Assembly: GCA_034508935.3 (NCBI GenBank)
Contig: CM067443.1
Coordinates: forward strand, 4,871,472 to 4,935,471
From: Berghia stephanieae
Lineage: Eukaryota; Mollusca; Gastropoda; Nudibranchia; Aeolidiidae
Length of the DNA stretch: 64,000 nt
Direction of reading: 5' to 3'
How positions within the stretch are numbered: the first letter of the stretch is position 1; each line of letters starts with the position of its first letter. Under the pieces are notes generated by a model. The model did no database searches, was not told the DNA's origin, and saw nothing but the letters and a program-made list of their open reading frames with translations. The position numbers and the translations under genes are program-made. Below are positions 12,101 to 25,694 of the stretch, one piece after another.

Positions 12101-15100
12101 GATGGTGTTTAATAGCGTGAAATTGCTTGTTGTTTACCCTCATCATTTCCGTCTTGCCTGTATTAATTTCCAGTCCTGTTTTCGTTGCTTCCTCTGTGAC
12201 TTTGGTCAGCAAAGAAGGTGGCTATGTGGTGAATAGAATCCCCCTTCGAGGCAGGTAACATAAGCCTCTTGGTTAGATAGGTATAACCGGTATTTGGTTC
12301 CCTACTTGCCATCTCTTCTTTTACTTCATATCATTTGTAACCCATAGCTACAACATGATATTATGTTAGATGAACCAATTGACAAGTGAATTTAAAGCTG
12401 TAAATGATCAGAAATATGGTGTATTGCACTTTCATACTTTAAGAAACTATATCGAGTTTTCTCAATAAGACATAAAATTGACTATGTCTCATTTTTATGA
12501 GGGGGTCCCAATAGCTCAGTTGGTAGAGCACTTGCTTCACATACAAAGGGAATGAGATCAATCCAGGGTGAAGTCGAGGGTTTTTTTCCTGACCTCCTTG
12601 TCCACCCAGCAGTGATTGAGTAGCTGGTCTCTAAGATTTGGTTGAATGTATTTAGCGATAGACTAGCATCCAAACAAAAGGGTATGAGGCAATGGCTATT
12701 GTCCGGTTCACGTTTTTGAAACCAGAATAAACTCCAGCTCCATGGGCCTAATGGCTTTGAAGGCCTGCACATTCCTATGAGTATAAATTCATTTTTGAGC
12801 ATGGAAATTGCCCAGACATAATACTGTTTTGCAGTTATGGATCATATTTGTTCTTTCCCTGCGACTTTCAGTCCTTGTTCTGGAATAAGGTTATTCAGTT
12901 TTGCCTACGCCATGAGTTGGGTTATTCTTTGGAATTTGCTTATTTTTGTGGAGATAATTTTTTTCTTCTTCTCGTAAATTGCTGTCCCCTATATTGGGTG
13001 GACAGTTCTTATTTTATTAGTATTATTAGTTTGAAACTTGACTAAGACTAACTGCAAATTTTCAATAATTGTTGGATTGTGAAAATTTTGTGAGGCATGT
13101 CAAAAAGTCAATATTGAAGAATGATTCAAAATTATACATTTTTTAATTTTTGCATTCAGTTTTTTCAAATGTGTCATGTCGGATAATTTGGGCAGTCAAT
13201 AAAACCAGAATTTACAATAAATCACTCTTTTGAAATCCAGATAGCAGTATAAAAAGATATTTTTAATTGTTTGCAAGTTTTCTGTTGTTTTTTTCCCTCC
13301 CTTTCTTTTTGTTTGTTTGTTTCAGTAAATGTATCCATTTTCTTTTGGACACTCTCTTTAACAAGGTAATACTTATAAAGTAGTTTCAGACTAGACTTGA
13401 ATAGATTGTTCTTGGATCTTTTCCTGGTCTCTACTTGTACTAGTCCCCCTTTTCTTACTTCTTTTTAGATGCTAGTTTGGGCAGAGTTATGCTGAGAAAC
13501 TTTGTGGTTTTGACTTATTGGAAATATTGATTGGATTTAGAATTCTGCCTCCGTATTTAGGATTACTACAACATGGATGTTATGTATTTCATGCAAGCTG
13601 GTCATTGACTTGTTTGAAAAGACCTAGATTGAATTGCTGAGTCATTCAGAGGGTAGCCGACATGATACTCTCCATTTTTTAAATACAGAAATCAGACTAA
13701 ACTCCAATTCATGTCTTATGGCTCTGATGGACCTTTTTTATTTGTTGAGTTTACATTGATTTTTACATTGGAATGGGTGACTAAGAAATGAAATATCTCT
13801 CACAGGGTGAATTTGACGACAAGCTGAATCCCATTGAGTTCACATTCATCTTTGGTCTCAGCACGGACGGCCAGGGTCCCAGCCCTTATCCTACCAGTGC
13901 CACTCAAGACATCAACCAATTCCCCATTCTGGAAACCGGGGGCCAAAATTGAGGGTCACAATGATGTTGCTATCAAGGTAAAATTAGTTAATGCAAAAAA
14001 AAAAAAGCAGAAGATAAGATCATTGAATTTTAACTGAACAAAAATCATACAGTTCCCTTTAACTGAGAATCAATTGTAGAAATTGTGGACTCTTACAAAT
14101 ACCTAGGATTTACCAGTAAGCTAAACTGGCATTTGCATGTAAATAATATTTGTTCAAAATCTTAGAAACTAAATTCATTTTACATTTGAAAAGAAATCTT
14201 TCAAATGTTCTTTTTGTCAATAGTTCAAAGTGTGATAACATTTTGATTCAGCTTTGTTGGTGGGGCTTGGACTGCTTATTTAATGTATTAATTTTGTTCA
14301 AATATGTAAGAAGGTGAGAGCATATGATTTCTCATTAAAGGCTTTGAATATATTAATGGAAACTATATTGCTACTGGCCTCAAGAAGAAGAGTTATGAAT
14401 ACAATACATATATTGAATGAGAACCATCAGGAAATTGTATATGCAAAACTAACCCATTTTAGTAACACACTTGTTGTCAACACTTTGTAGGTTAATCTAA
14501 ATATGTAATACCTCTGATTTAAAGTCCATCTGTGATAGGATCTTGTGTGACATGTAAATTCTAAAGTAACAAGAAAAATAACAGTGGCTTCACTTGGATC
14601 TGAATTGTAACAATTAATTTATCAAGTGATTTACCACTGGACCGACGGATTGCATTATCTCTTTGTAGGAAACTATTACATGGGTACAAATCTTATTTCC
14701 TTTTTGGTTTATTTTCAGATTGATTTTGTTAAGGAGTGTGGGGCAGATCAAATTTGTAAGAGTGACTTACAATTTGAAACCAAGCTTGAAGAAATGGCCA
14801 AGTAAGTCTTATTTTGTACACGATACTAGCAGGTTCAGGCCAATCAGTTCTACAATCTCATTTCTGTGTCAGTTATTTTCACTTTGATCATTAGAATTTT
14901 TAATTCATATTTTTTTTAATTAAAGAAAATCAGTATCAGAAAAATATTAATGGTAAAGCATTGTTGTAGTTAATCCCATGTGAGGCAGTCTCTTTAGATA
15001 TTTGACCCAAAAAAAATATTTAAAAATGCACGATTTTTTAATTGACCATATCTAATTGGCTGTTCAAAACTAATTTTTCATTTTTGTGCCAAATTACAAA

Positions 15101-18100
15101 TTTAAGAAAAAATCAATAGCTATCCGGCCATGGTAAACAAAATGATGGGGAAATTACTGCTTAATGAAACAGGCAGGGTGAAAGTCTAGAATACACGCAT
15201 TGAGAGGAAATCAATCAACCAGTAACAAGCTCATTTTTATGTCACCTGAACAGTATTCCATTCTTTTTGAATATTCAATATTATATAAAGAAAAAACAGT
15301 AAAGTTAGTTGTTGTCTGTCGGCTGTAATAAAATGTTAAATCAAAATGTGTTTGTGTTTCAAGTGGACGAATACAATTTTGCAGTCTCAAAATTTAATTA
15401 TTTAAATTATTTTTAAATCCACATTATTGACTTGCTTTGAAAAGTTTTACTGTTACTCGATGGCCTGTGCAAGGTACTCTATCAAGCTTTTAACCTCTGT
15501 CAAAAACTGATTTATTATTTTTGGCATTCAGTATATAGAATAATTGTTTATCATGTAACTCAGTGATGATTTAGTTGACGAGTCTTAATTAGATGGTTAA
15601 ATAATAATAATAATAATAATGCTGAAAACTTATATAGCGCTATAACTCCGAGACACCAGACTCTAAGCGCTTAAATTACAAATTACTTTGGCTGAAACAT
15701 ACTCATTCACACACACAAGCACACACACACACACACATACACACACACACAATACAACACACAACACAAACCAAACCTATCTTGCTTCTCATACCATCTA
15801 CTAAAATCGAAACAAATATGTTTTAAGCGAACGTTTAAAAATAGACAAAGATTCTTTTTCACGAATGCTCTGCGGTAAGGCGTTCCAAATAGAGGGTCCG
15901 AAATGAGAAAAGGATCTCATTCCAGCATTTTTCCGAATTCGAGGGACAACTAGTTTTGTGGAATCACTGGCCGAACGTAAGGGGCGGGGTTTTGAATATC
16001 TTTCAATTAGTTCTGAAAGGTAGGAAGGGGCAGTACCTTCAAGACAACGATACACTAAAACACAAGCTTTGAATTTAATTCTTTCTCAACAGGCAGCCAA
16101 TGCAGGTCATGAAGTAGAGGTCCGGCAGAGTCGCACCTACGCTTCATAAATACTAGTCTGGCAGCGCTGTTTTGGACAATCTGAAGACGTTTCAGATTGT
16201 ATTGCGAAACGCCAAACAACAGAGCATTACAATAATCCAATTTCGATAGTACGAGGGACACAACCAGGTGCTTGGTCACATCCTCAGATATGAACCGTCT
16301 AATGGAAGCAATCTTTTTTAGTTGGAAAAAGAGAGATCTAACCAAATTATTAACCTGATGCTCCATCGACAGTCCAGAGTCTAAGAATGTGCCAAGGTTT
16401 TTCACTTTGTCAACAATTTGAATAGAGGCATCCCCCAACTTCAAATCTGTTTCACTTTTCCACTTCCTGTTCCCCACATACAGCACCTCCGTCTTATCAT
16501 CATTCAGTTTCAGTCTGTTCTCATTCATCCATTTCTTAACACTTTGGATACAATTTTTACTATTGGCTGATACTTCTTGTAAATTTCTCATATTGGAAAC
16601 GCAGTACAATTGCGTATCATCAGCGTATTGATGGTAAGACAGACCAAAACTTCTGATGATTTTAGACAGAGGGCCAACGTACAAAACAAAAAGAACGGGT
16701 CCAAGTACTGAACCCTGGGGAACCCCACAATCAAGAAAGATTTCCTCCGATCTATATTCATCCACCGTAATAATCTGTTTACGATTAAACAAATATGACC
16801 TAAACCAATCAAGCGCTGCACCAGACACGCCATAAGTAATTTCAAGACGTTTGAGAAGAAGATTGTGATCAATAGTATCAAAAGCAGACGATAGGTCAAG
16901 CAAATTCAGCAAAGAACATGAACCATTGTCTATAACAGAGAGGAGATCATTAACAACCCTAACAAGTGCGGTTTCCGTCGAATGATGTTGCCTATAAGCA
17001 GACTGAAATTTTTCTTCAAGACAATTATTTTTAAGATGAGACAGTAATTGTTTCAAAACAAGCTTTTCTAAGATCTTAGAGAGAAAAGGAAGATTAGAGA
17101 CAGGGCGATAGTTTTTTAAGTTCTCTTTATCGAGATCAGGTTTTTTCAAAAGGGGTTTGACATGAGCAACTTTGTAAATGTCTGGTACAGCACCTGACTG
17201 CAACGAATTATTAACAATACATGTAAATGGTGTTAAAATTACATCAATGCATTTTTTTAAAATGGCAGTATTTAAGGGGTCTAAATCACAACTTTTAGTT
17301 GGAGACGACATAATGCAATCACGTAAGTCAGCTTCAGTAATCTTTGAAAAATGTGTTAACGAATCACCATGAAACTTGTCAAATGTTGTAGGGATCGATT
17401 CAGACGAGAGTTCCTTCCTGATGGTATCCGTTTTTTCTTTAAAATATTGACCAAAGCGAGTTGGTAGATCTGCACGATCGATTAAAGATGGGAGAGCTGG
17501 TTGCGTCTGTTGTCCCAGCAGTTCCTTGGTCAAGGCAAAGAATTGTCTCGAACGTCCCACGTTTTTGAGGCTTTCTTCATAGAATTTCTTTTTGGCCCTG
17601 AAATTGACGGCTTTTGCATCATTTCTAGCCGCGATGTATCGCTTCTTATCGACAGCATCTCTGGACTTGAGCCATTTTCTTTCTGCCCGCCTCCTGGCTA
17701 ATCCATTCAATTTTATTTCGGTATTATACCAGGGTGCTTGACGTCTCACTTTTACTGCTCTAGTTGTTAAGGGAGCATGCTTGTCCACCGTACCAACAAT
17801 TGACTCGTGGAGACCATTCGCATCATGTTTATTTTTAACGTTATGGTCAAGGTCTTGTTTAAAAATGTTCATGTTTATATTCTTCAAATTACGAGATGTT
17901 ATCATCTTTTTTACTTCGTGCTTCATTGGAAATAAAACGCAAAACACAATTAAATGATGGTCAGAGATTAATTTATCAATATTTGAGACAGGTGAAGAGA
18001 GAGAATGTTCAATGTCTGTAATGACATGATCTATTGTGTGGCCATGGTTGTTTGTAGGACCGCTTACAAGTTGAATATAGTTGTTTGTGTCAATAATCTC

Positions 18101-19946
18101 CCGAAATACTTTCGATTCATTTTTGTTTCCGAAATAATCAATGTTAAAATCACCCATAAAATATTATGCTTTTTGTTAATGGATTGCATAGACATAAATT
18201 CTCCGAACTCAGATAAAAAATCAATTGTTGATATTTTGTTTTGTTGGCTTGGTGGTGGGCGGTAGACACAGTGAAACGACTTTTTAAAATTATTTTCATG
18301 AATGGCAAATCCAGCGTATTCAAAACTTCTAAAATTATCATGGTGAAATGATATCTTGTCAAAGAGTGACAAGTTGTAAATAATTGCAATACCACCTCCT
18401 TTCCTCCCAATGCGTGGAAATGATTTAATACAAAAGCCTTCGGGTGTAATTGCTTTCATAATTGGATCATCATATGAATGATTAAGCCATAAAAGTAATT
18501 TTATCCAAAGGGCAACAGCAATTGTCATTTTCCTTTCGCCGCAACACATACTAGGATAACTGGCTTTATATTTCATCAACTCAATGGCTTCTTATTAAAA
18601 TAAAAACAGGCCCTATTGCCCATGTATAGATTTTATCTCCTTGATTTAGAAAAAAAAAATTCCAGTGAATACATGTAATGACACCTACGTTTATTGGCTA
18701 GTATGTTGACGTTCACATCAAAGCTTCCATTCCATTTTATTTTGTTGCTTTTATTTCATAAAATGTTTATATATAGATCTGATATTCAACCCTCCCCTTC
18801 CCCCCTTTTTTCTTCTTTTAAAAAAAATACATTTAGGGATGATGAAGGCAGCTATGAGTTGTTGATTAAGGAAAAGAAGAATGAAATTCTTGTCGATATC
18901 AAATTAGAGAACAAAGGAGAGGCTGCTTACTTGACCCGTGTCTTCATTCAGAAACCAGCCAGGGTTTCTTTTCTAGAAACTGACAAGGAGGTGTGTAATG
19001 GTGAAAGTTGGGGGGGGGGGGTGGGGATGCTTATATTTACATTGATTAATTCAATTTTAGGTTTATTTATTTATTTATTTCATTTATAGCATCTGTACTT
19101 TCTGTAACTGATTCAGTTTCTATTTTACATCAAAGCTTCGTAGCATAACTCATCGTTCACTGTATTTTTAACTTCTTTTTTTCAAGGGAACTGAAAAATT
19201 GAGATTGGCATCTATAATCTCCAGCAAATCTGTCCAAATTAAGATCTCATGATACAGAATAATTTTATGTACATTTTGGCACCTGGCTTTTAATTAGCAT
19301 CCTCATTGACCATGGACAAGCTTTTTTGTTAGCATCATTTTTTGTGTGATGTTCAGGTTTTTTCTTTTCTTTGAAAAGCACATTAAAATTTGGACTTACC
19401 TGACAATTATTTTAATTTATTTTTTTTTAAATATTTATTTTTGTTATTTTTATTTTTTGTTGTTTTTTTGTTTTTTGTTTTTTTTCCCACATTTTTGTGC
19501 AGATAATTTTGAATGATATTGAATTGTAATAAATTACTTTTTCTACTTTGATATAGGAGTCATTACTAGTGACATGCCAAAATGATGGAGATCATATGAT
19601 ATGGTGTGATCAGATTGGAAATCCTTTTCGCACTGATGATGCTGTAGCCTTTAAGGTCAGGCTCAATATTCCCAAGGAACTTGCTGAATCCACTGATTTG
19701 TACAACATCACCGCTTGGGTCAATACGTAAGTCTCATTGCATTATTGAGCAATGCAAGTCGTACCTTTGAAACTATAGAACATGGATTAAATCGTAATCT
19801 GTAGTAGTAGTAATAGTAGTAGGGGTAGTAGTAATAGAAGTAGGGTAGTAGTAATAGAAGTAGTAGTAGTACTGGTAGTAGTAATAGTAGTACTGGTAGT
19901 AGTAGTAGTAGTAGTAGTAGTAGTACTGGTAGTAGTAGTAGTAGTC

Positions 19947-20028
<82 letters not shown>

Positions 20029-23000
20029 CAGTAGTCCCAAAAATCATTTAAAAACTTGTTTCTGTGAATGTCGAACCATTGCAAGAAAAAAGTATAGATT
20101 AAAACAAATAATAGAGGTATGATTCCAGGATCAAAAGTTGAATCTATATATAAATTATTTTCTTCCTTGGGTTTTTTTTTTTTTTTTTTTTTTCAATGCA
20201 TGAATTTGATCCCTTTTTATCTTTTTCTTATTCTTTTTCGATGCCACTGGACATTTTTGTAACCCTCCTCATTTCCTTAAGGACACTCATACCATCCAAG
20301 GTGACACATTCCACCTTTGATTTGTATAGAAAGTTTAAATAAATGATATTAGGAAAATATAATATCAGATAAAGTGAAGAACATGTAAAAAAAATTTTTT
20401 ATTGAGATTTTATATAGAGCAATATCCACTAAATGTGCTCAAAGCACTTTACAAGGGGTCCGTGACCAACAGCAACACATAACATGTAGAACGAGACATG
20501 ATGCCTGTTGGGCGATATTGCATTTTTTTTTTCTCGGACAGAGACAATGCTGTTAACGGCCAGGTACTCATTTTACACCTGAGTATGGTGAGAGAATTTG
20601 AGTAAAGAGTCTTTTCTCAACTATGCGTCTAGCGAGGTGCAAACCCATGACCTTCCGATCGGAAAGCGAGTGTCATACCACAAGACCACATAGCCGCAAC
20701 ATGTAGTATAGAAGTCACCTCACAACAGAGTGGATGGTGAAGATCAGAGTCAGAGAGAATACCTTGTAAAAAAGAATAAAAAGACCAAATGTGACTCATA
20801 CAAGTTGAAACAATACATATACAAAATAAATAACAATTCAGCTCCTTCTTCAGGAGATGTGTGAAAAATGATGAAAAAGAAAACCATATTTGAATGATGA
20901 AAGTATCAAAGAGATAAATTTTTCGGGGAAGAGAATGATCGGCTTGTCAGGTGGAGTAAATATTTTTCTTAAAGGGAGGGGTTTTAAGAGAGGTGATTTA
21001 TAAGTGGATATGGTCCTAAGAGAGAGAAGGAAAGGGAAAGAAATGAGACCAGCAGAGAGATAGAGAGACATGTTCATACCCTCCAACTCTTGATACATTC
21101 GCATTTTTTTCTGGGTTTTTTTGGGTTTTTTTTCTAAGCATGTTTAGTCATTTAACTTACAAGCCAATAGTTCAGTGTTATTACGATTAATCACACGTCC
21201 ACATTCCCACCCTATCTACATTCCATTCTTCCTGTATCCGCATTTCTTCCCCAATCTATCTCTCTCTGGCACTTTTATTGTTCAAATGTTATTTTCTCAT
21301 AATTTTTTATTTATTCATTTTTTTTTTTGGTGTGTTTTGTCACTGTTTCAACATAGCGAGTCACTTTTATTCTTTCAAAACATTTTTACATCTTTACCAG
21401 CTCACTTAGGCACCTTTAGTTTTTACGGGGTATATCACTCACTGGTAGAGCACTCATTTTACACGCATAGGGACTGAGATCAATCCTGGGTGACGTCTGA
21501 GATATTTTTTCTGACCCCTGTGGCCACCCAGCAGTGATTGGGTAGCTGGGTCAGTTAGATCTGGCAGAAAATACTTTGCAATAGACTAGTGGCCTATCCA
21601 AAGGAAAGAAAGCGTACAATAATCTCTGCCTTAATAGATAGACGGGACTATGCAGCATGGCAGTCATCTGTTTCTTTTTAATAAACTAGACATTCAGTCC
21701 ATACTTTATATTTCTCTATTTCCTTTTTATTTTCCGGACTTTTGGTCTCCTATAAAATTCTCTAGATGATGAAAGAAAATCTTTTTTTCTATCACTTCTT
21801 GTCTTCTTAATTCTTCTGTTGTAAATATTGCTATAATTTATCGAATCCTGAAAAGTTGGCAATAGAATATAATAATATTTAATATTTTAATTGTTTATTT
21901 CTTTTGTTTAGATCAAGCACAGAAACAACACCAGACGGTGATAAGGTCATCATGAAATTCAGGGTTATCAATAGAGCTGACATAGGACTTGCTGCGTAAG
22001 TACATTGAATAGTTTGTACGTTTTTTTACAATGGATAATGGAATTCAAAATCAGATACATTGTTTATTCCTGTTGTATATATATATATTTTTTTTTAAAT
22101 GGGTTGATTGCTTTGGCATAACATCTCCTGCAATATACCCTTTATATTTCCTTTATGTATCCTTTTTATATTGTGCACTGATCTTAGTCCATTACTGTGT
22201 GGATTAGTTAGAGAAACACTTGCTGAGGATAAGCTTTAAAGGGTGTAGTGTGAGGTAAAAGGAAAAAAGTAAGTTTAATAAAATTGGACCTATTTTGACT
22301 TTGAGGTCTTCCTGCCAATTTCTGTTTCAGGTCTGTCGTTCCTGATAAATCCATTTTGTGTGAGGGGGAGCCAAGAGGAGCCAGCGCTATTGATGATGAG
22401 CAAGACATTGGTGCACCGGTCAAACACAATTACCAGGTAACAAAGAAAAGGGCCAAAAATTGTCATTGAATTATAGATGGAAGCTTTTTATTAACAGTTA
22501 CAAATTAAAATTAAAAAAAAGGAATAATATTGCCAGAATGTTTGACTTAACGAAAAAACAATAAATGCACTAGAAGCTACCACCCAGATGGTTTGCAACC
22601 GCATTGTTTAGGAGAGAATTATGCAAAGAAAAGAAAGATGGAACCATCAGCCTGTGGAATAAAATCCTTGGTGAAATAACAGAAAATTTAAGACAAATGC
22701 CAATGTGAATGTGTGATAAATAAAAAAAATGAGCACAAATTGGCATGATATGCAAGTATCTTTTTTGTGTATTACCTCATCAATCTCGAACAGTTTAGGC
22801 AATTTAGTCAACATGTCTACTCAAGCTGCTAAGACCCTGTCATGTCATTGTTTAATTTTCTATTTACATTAACCGAAGAAGAGTTTTATCCAAAACATCC
22901 ACTTGCTATACGAAGTCTTTGACTTGCCAGTGTTTGACAGTGTTTATTTGGGAAAAGCATTCCTTATATCTCAAGTTCATTGAATCAGCTGAAATCAACA

Positions 23001-25632
23001 GAAGCTCACTTTCCTCATTGCTATTTCTTTTTAATTTATTTCACACTTCCATCATTGATAGTGCTAACATTTACATTCACGTCTTTCATTGAAATTAGCA
23101 TGTCTCTTCCTAGAATTTATTTTTTATTGGGGCCTGTAGCTGATTATTTTAAAAGCGAGAGAGGACCTAGTGGATTAAGCATTGTATTAGTATCTAGAGA
23201 ACCTAGAACCACATTGTCAGCATCTCTTTTTTTTTTCCCCCACTTAATAAAAAAACTTAAGTTCTTGTTTGCTCTTTTTTGTGTTGGCTTATGTTCATTA
23301 AGAAAAAAAAAATCTTTACTCCTCGATTGACTCATAAGATAAATATTTCTTTGGGAGTAGGAAAGAGAATTTTATTTTATTTCATTTTATTTTATTTATT
23401 TATAAATTTATTTTAATTTATTTTTGGGGGGGGATTTTCACTCTGTTGGTCATATTTTTAGCTGATTTTGTGTCAGGCAATGTGGTGGTGTTTTCAGTAT
23501 TTTTATTTTTTCTGGTGTATATGTGTTTTTTTTTTGGTTTGTTTTTGTTTCTGTTTTGTTTTTGTTGTTGTTATTGTTGTCGTGAAGGACAGTATGTTGA
23601 TTGATCTTGTAAGACCATTTATTTCTACATATGTGAGGACTCAATTCAGGCATGCTGGGTTGATAAGAAGACCAGGGTCAGTGATAGTTGAAATCATCAA
23701 ATCTACACAGCCTTTGGACTGTGATTTGAAGTGATAAGGGTATTACTCGTTACTTGTTACTTCATCCAACGATACACTTCAGATGTTATGATCAGATATG
23801 ATCTCTTGTAATCAATTAAAGGTTGGTTTTTCAAAACTCATTAAGTCCATTTTTCTACTTTTTGAGATTTTCCGTCTATGAGCTAAATTGAAATGTAAAT
23901 TTTATTTTATACATCAATTGGGACAAAAATGCCCATAGATTTGTATGAATTTGAAGTTTAATCTTGATAAAATGATAGACCCTATGTGAAATATTAGGGG
24001 AAATAATCCTCATTATCTCAAATGGGACAAACGGAGATAATAATTTTAAGAGAAAAAAACACTTTTCAGTTGTTTTGATTTTTATTATTAGGAAATATAC
24101 AAAAGTTTTTCAGTTGTAGTTATTCAGTTTAATTGAATCCAATGGTACTTAAGAAATTCTTGTTCTTAAAATTTTAAGCTAAGTTTGAGAATAAAGTTGT
24201 TTCTTGATCATTTTAAAATTCTTGTTAATCAAATGACAAGAAATTTAAGATATATTTTTGACTGAGGAGATAATGAATATTATTTTGATCTTTGTTTTTT
24301 TTTAATTGTGGAAAACCCTATCATTTCTTAATTAGAAAAAAAAGCACAACCGTTGAATGTTGAATAAAAATTGCATTCAATGATTGCATTACATTTTTGC
24401 TCATTTTATGTCTTAAATAAAGATTGAAAAGATGGGGGATGGGCTATATGAAATAACCACTTGTCGTATATGAGTATAAATCCATAATTTTTTTTAGGGT
24501 CAAAATTGTCATTTTAGCAGATGGAGAAAAACAACAGAATGGTTATTTGATATGGAGATCATTGAATGATATACGCTAAGTGACTGTAGCTGAATTATCT
24601 TCTGCTCCCTCTCCCTCATACACAAAATATAAGAAGTGAAAATTATGTGCTTTTTCTTTAGACAGCTGAGTCAAATTGCCTTTATAATACCCATTTTTGT
24701 TTATACCCATTGATGTATTTATTTTGCAAGGGAAAATGGGGGTGATATGTATCGATGATGAAGAATCAAATATTTTTTTATGTCATCACGATATATAACT
24801 TTATTCATTTGCAAAATAAAACCTTTTACAACTTATTGGTTACGAAATATTGAAGGATCTTACTTTGATTGGTGGAATAAAGGTATTCTTTGATGGCTAT
24901 GGATTTATTAAAATTGTTATTTTAACTGCACTCACTTTCTATATTCTTATTTACTTGTTTTTATCAAAAGCACTTAAAGGATTTACCCCTGTTAGCCTTT
25001 CACCTTTAGTTTACCATATATGTATAAAATGTTGCAATGGAAACTCAACTTTGGTTAATTGCAACTTCAAGCGCCTTAAAACCACTAAAAACAAAAACAA
25101 AACATAAACACATATCATCCCTCTATCAAAGGTAAACAAAATAGTCTGTCAATATCTAATGGACCACCCTACCATTGTTATCTGCCGAGGCTACTCAGTT
25201 TACCTGATCCCAACCTACTTCTTACATCTCTGTAACTATTCTCTCTCAGTTTGACCACATGGAAACCAAGCATTAGTTTTTGGTGTCTTCAAGGATGGAT
25301 TCTCCTTTAGCTTATTTAATTGTTTTTGTTTTTTTGTTTGTTTGTTTTTTTTTTTGCTTCCTCACCTTCCTCTTCCCTCTTCTTTTCCTAAATCTCCTCT
25401 ACTATCTCTTCATCCTCCTCCTCTTCCATCTCATCCTCCATTTTCTCATCTTCCTCGCCATCGTCGTCGTCCTCCTTCTCTCCTCATCCTTTTCCTTCTA
25501 CTTGTTGTTGATGGTGGTGGTGGTGGTCTTCTTCTTCTTCTTCTTCTTCTTCTTCTTCTTCTTCTTCTTCTTCTTCTTCTTCTTCTTCTTCTTCTTCTTC
25601 TCTCTTCTCATCCCCCACCTCCTCTGCCTTCT

Positions 25633-25694
<62 letters not shown>

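Larger units (their letters stand above)
15602..18590 (-). mobile_element. CR1/L2-group LINE, nearly full coding region
   Basis: This non-LTR retrotransposon reads right to left. Its 3' end is at about 15602, where the minus strand finishes in ATTATT repeats after a conserved tail containing gcgcttagagtctgg and tatagcgct. Coding sequence runs from about 18579 (endonuclease) to 15801. The 5' end near 18590 has no visible UTR or promoter, so the copy may be 5'-truncated. No convincing target duplication was found, partly because the 3' end is a simple repeat. It sits in the integrin intron 14802-18836, opposite in direction to the host gene. Confidence 0.88.

Noticed and set aside
18694-19089. 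131-residue continuous frame through an integrin exon
   Set aside because: Only 18837-18990 is coding; the rest is flanking intron that happens to be open.
19720-20084. Long poly-Leu, poly-Tyr and poly-Thr frames on the minus strand
   Set aside because: They are translations of the AGT microsatellite in an integrin intron.
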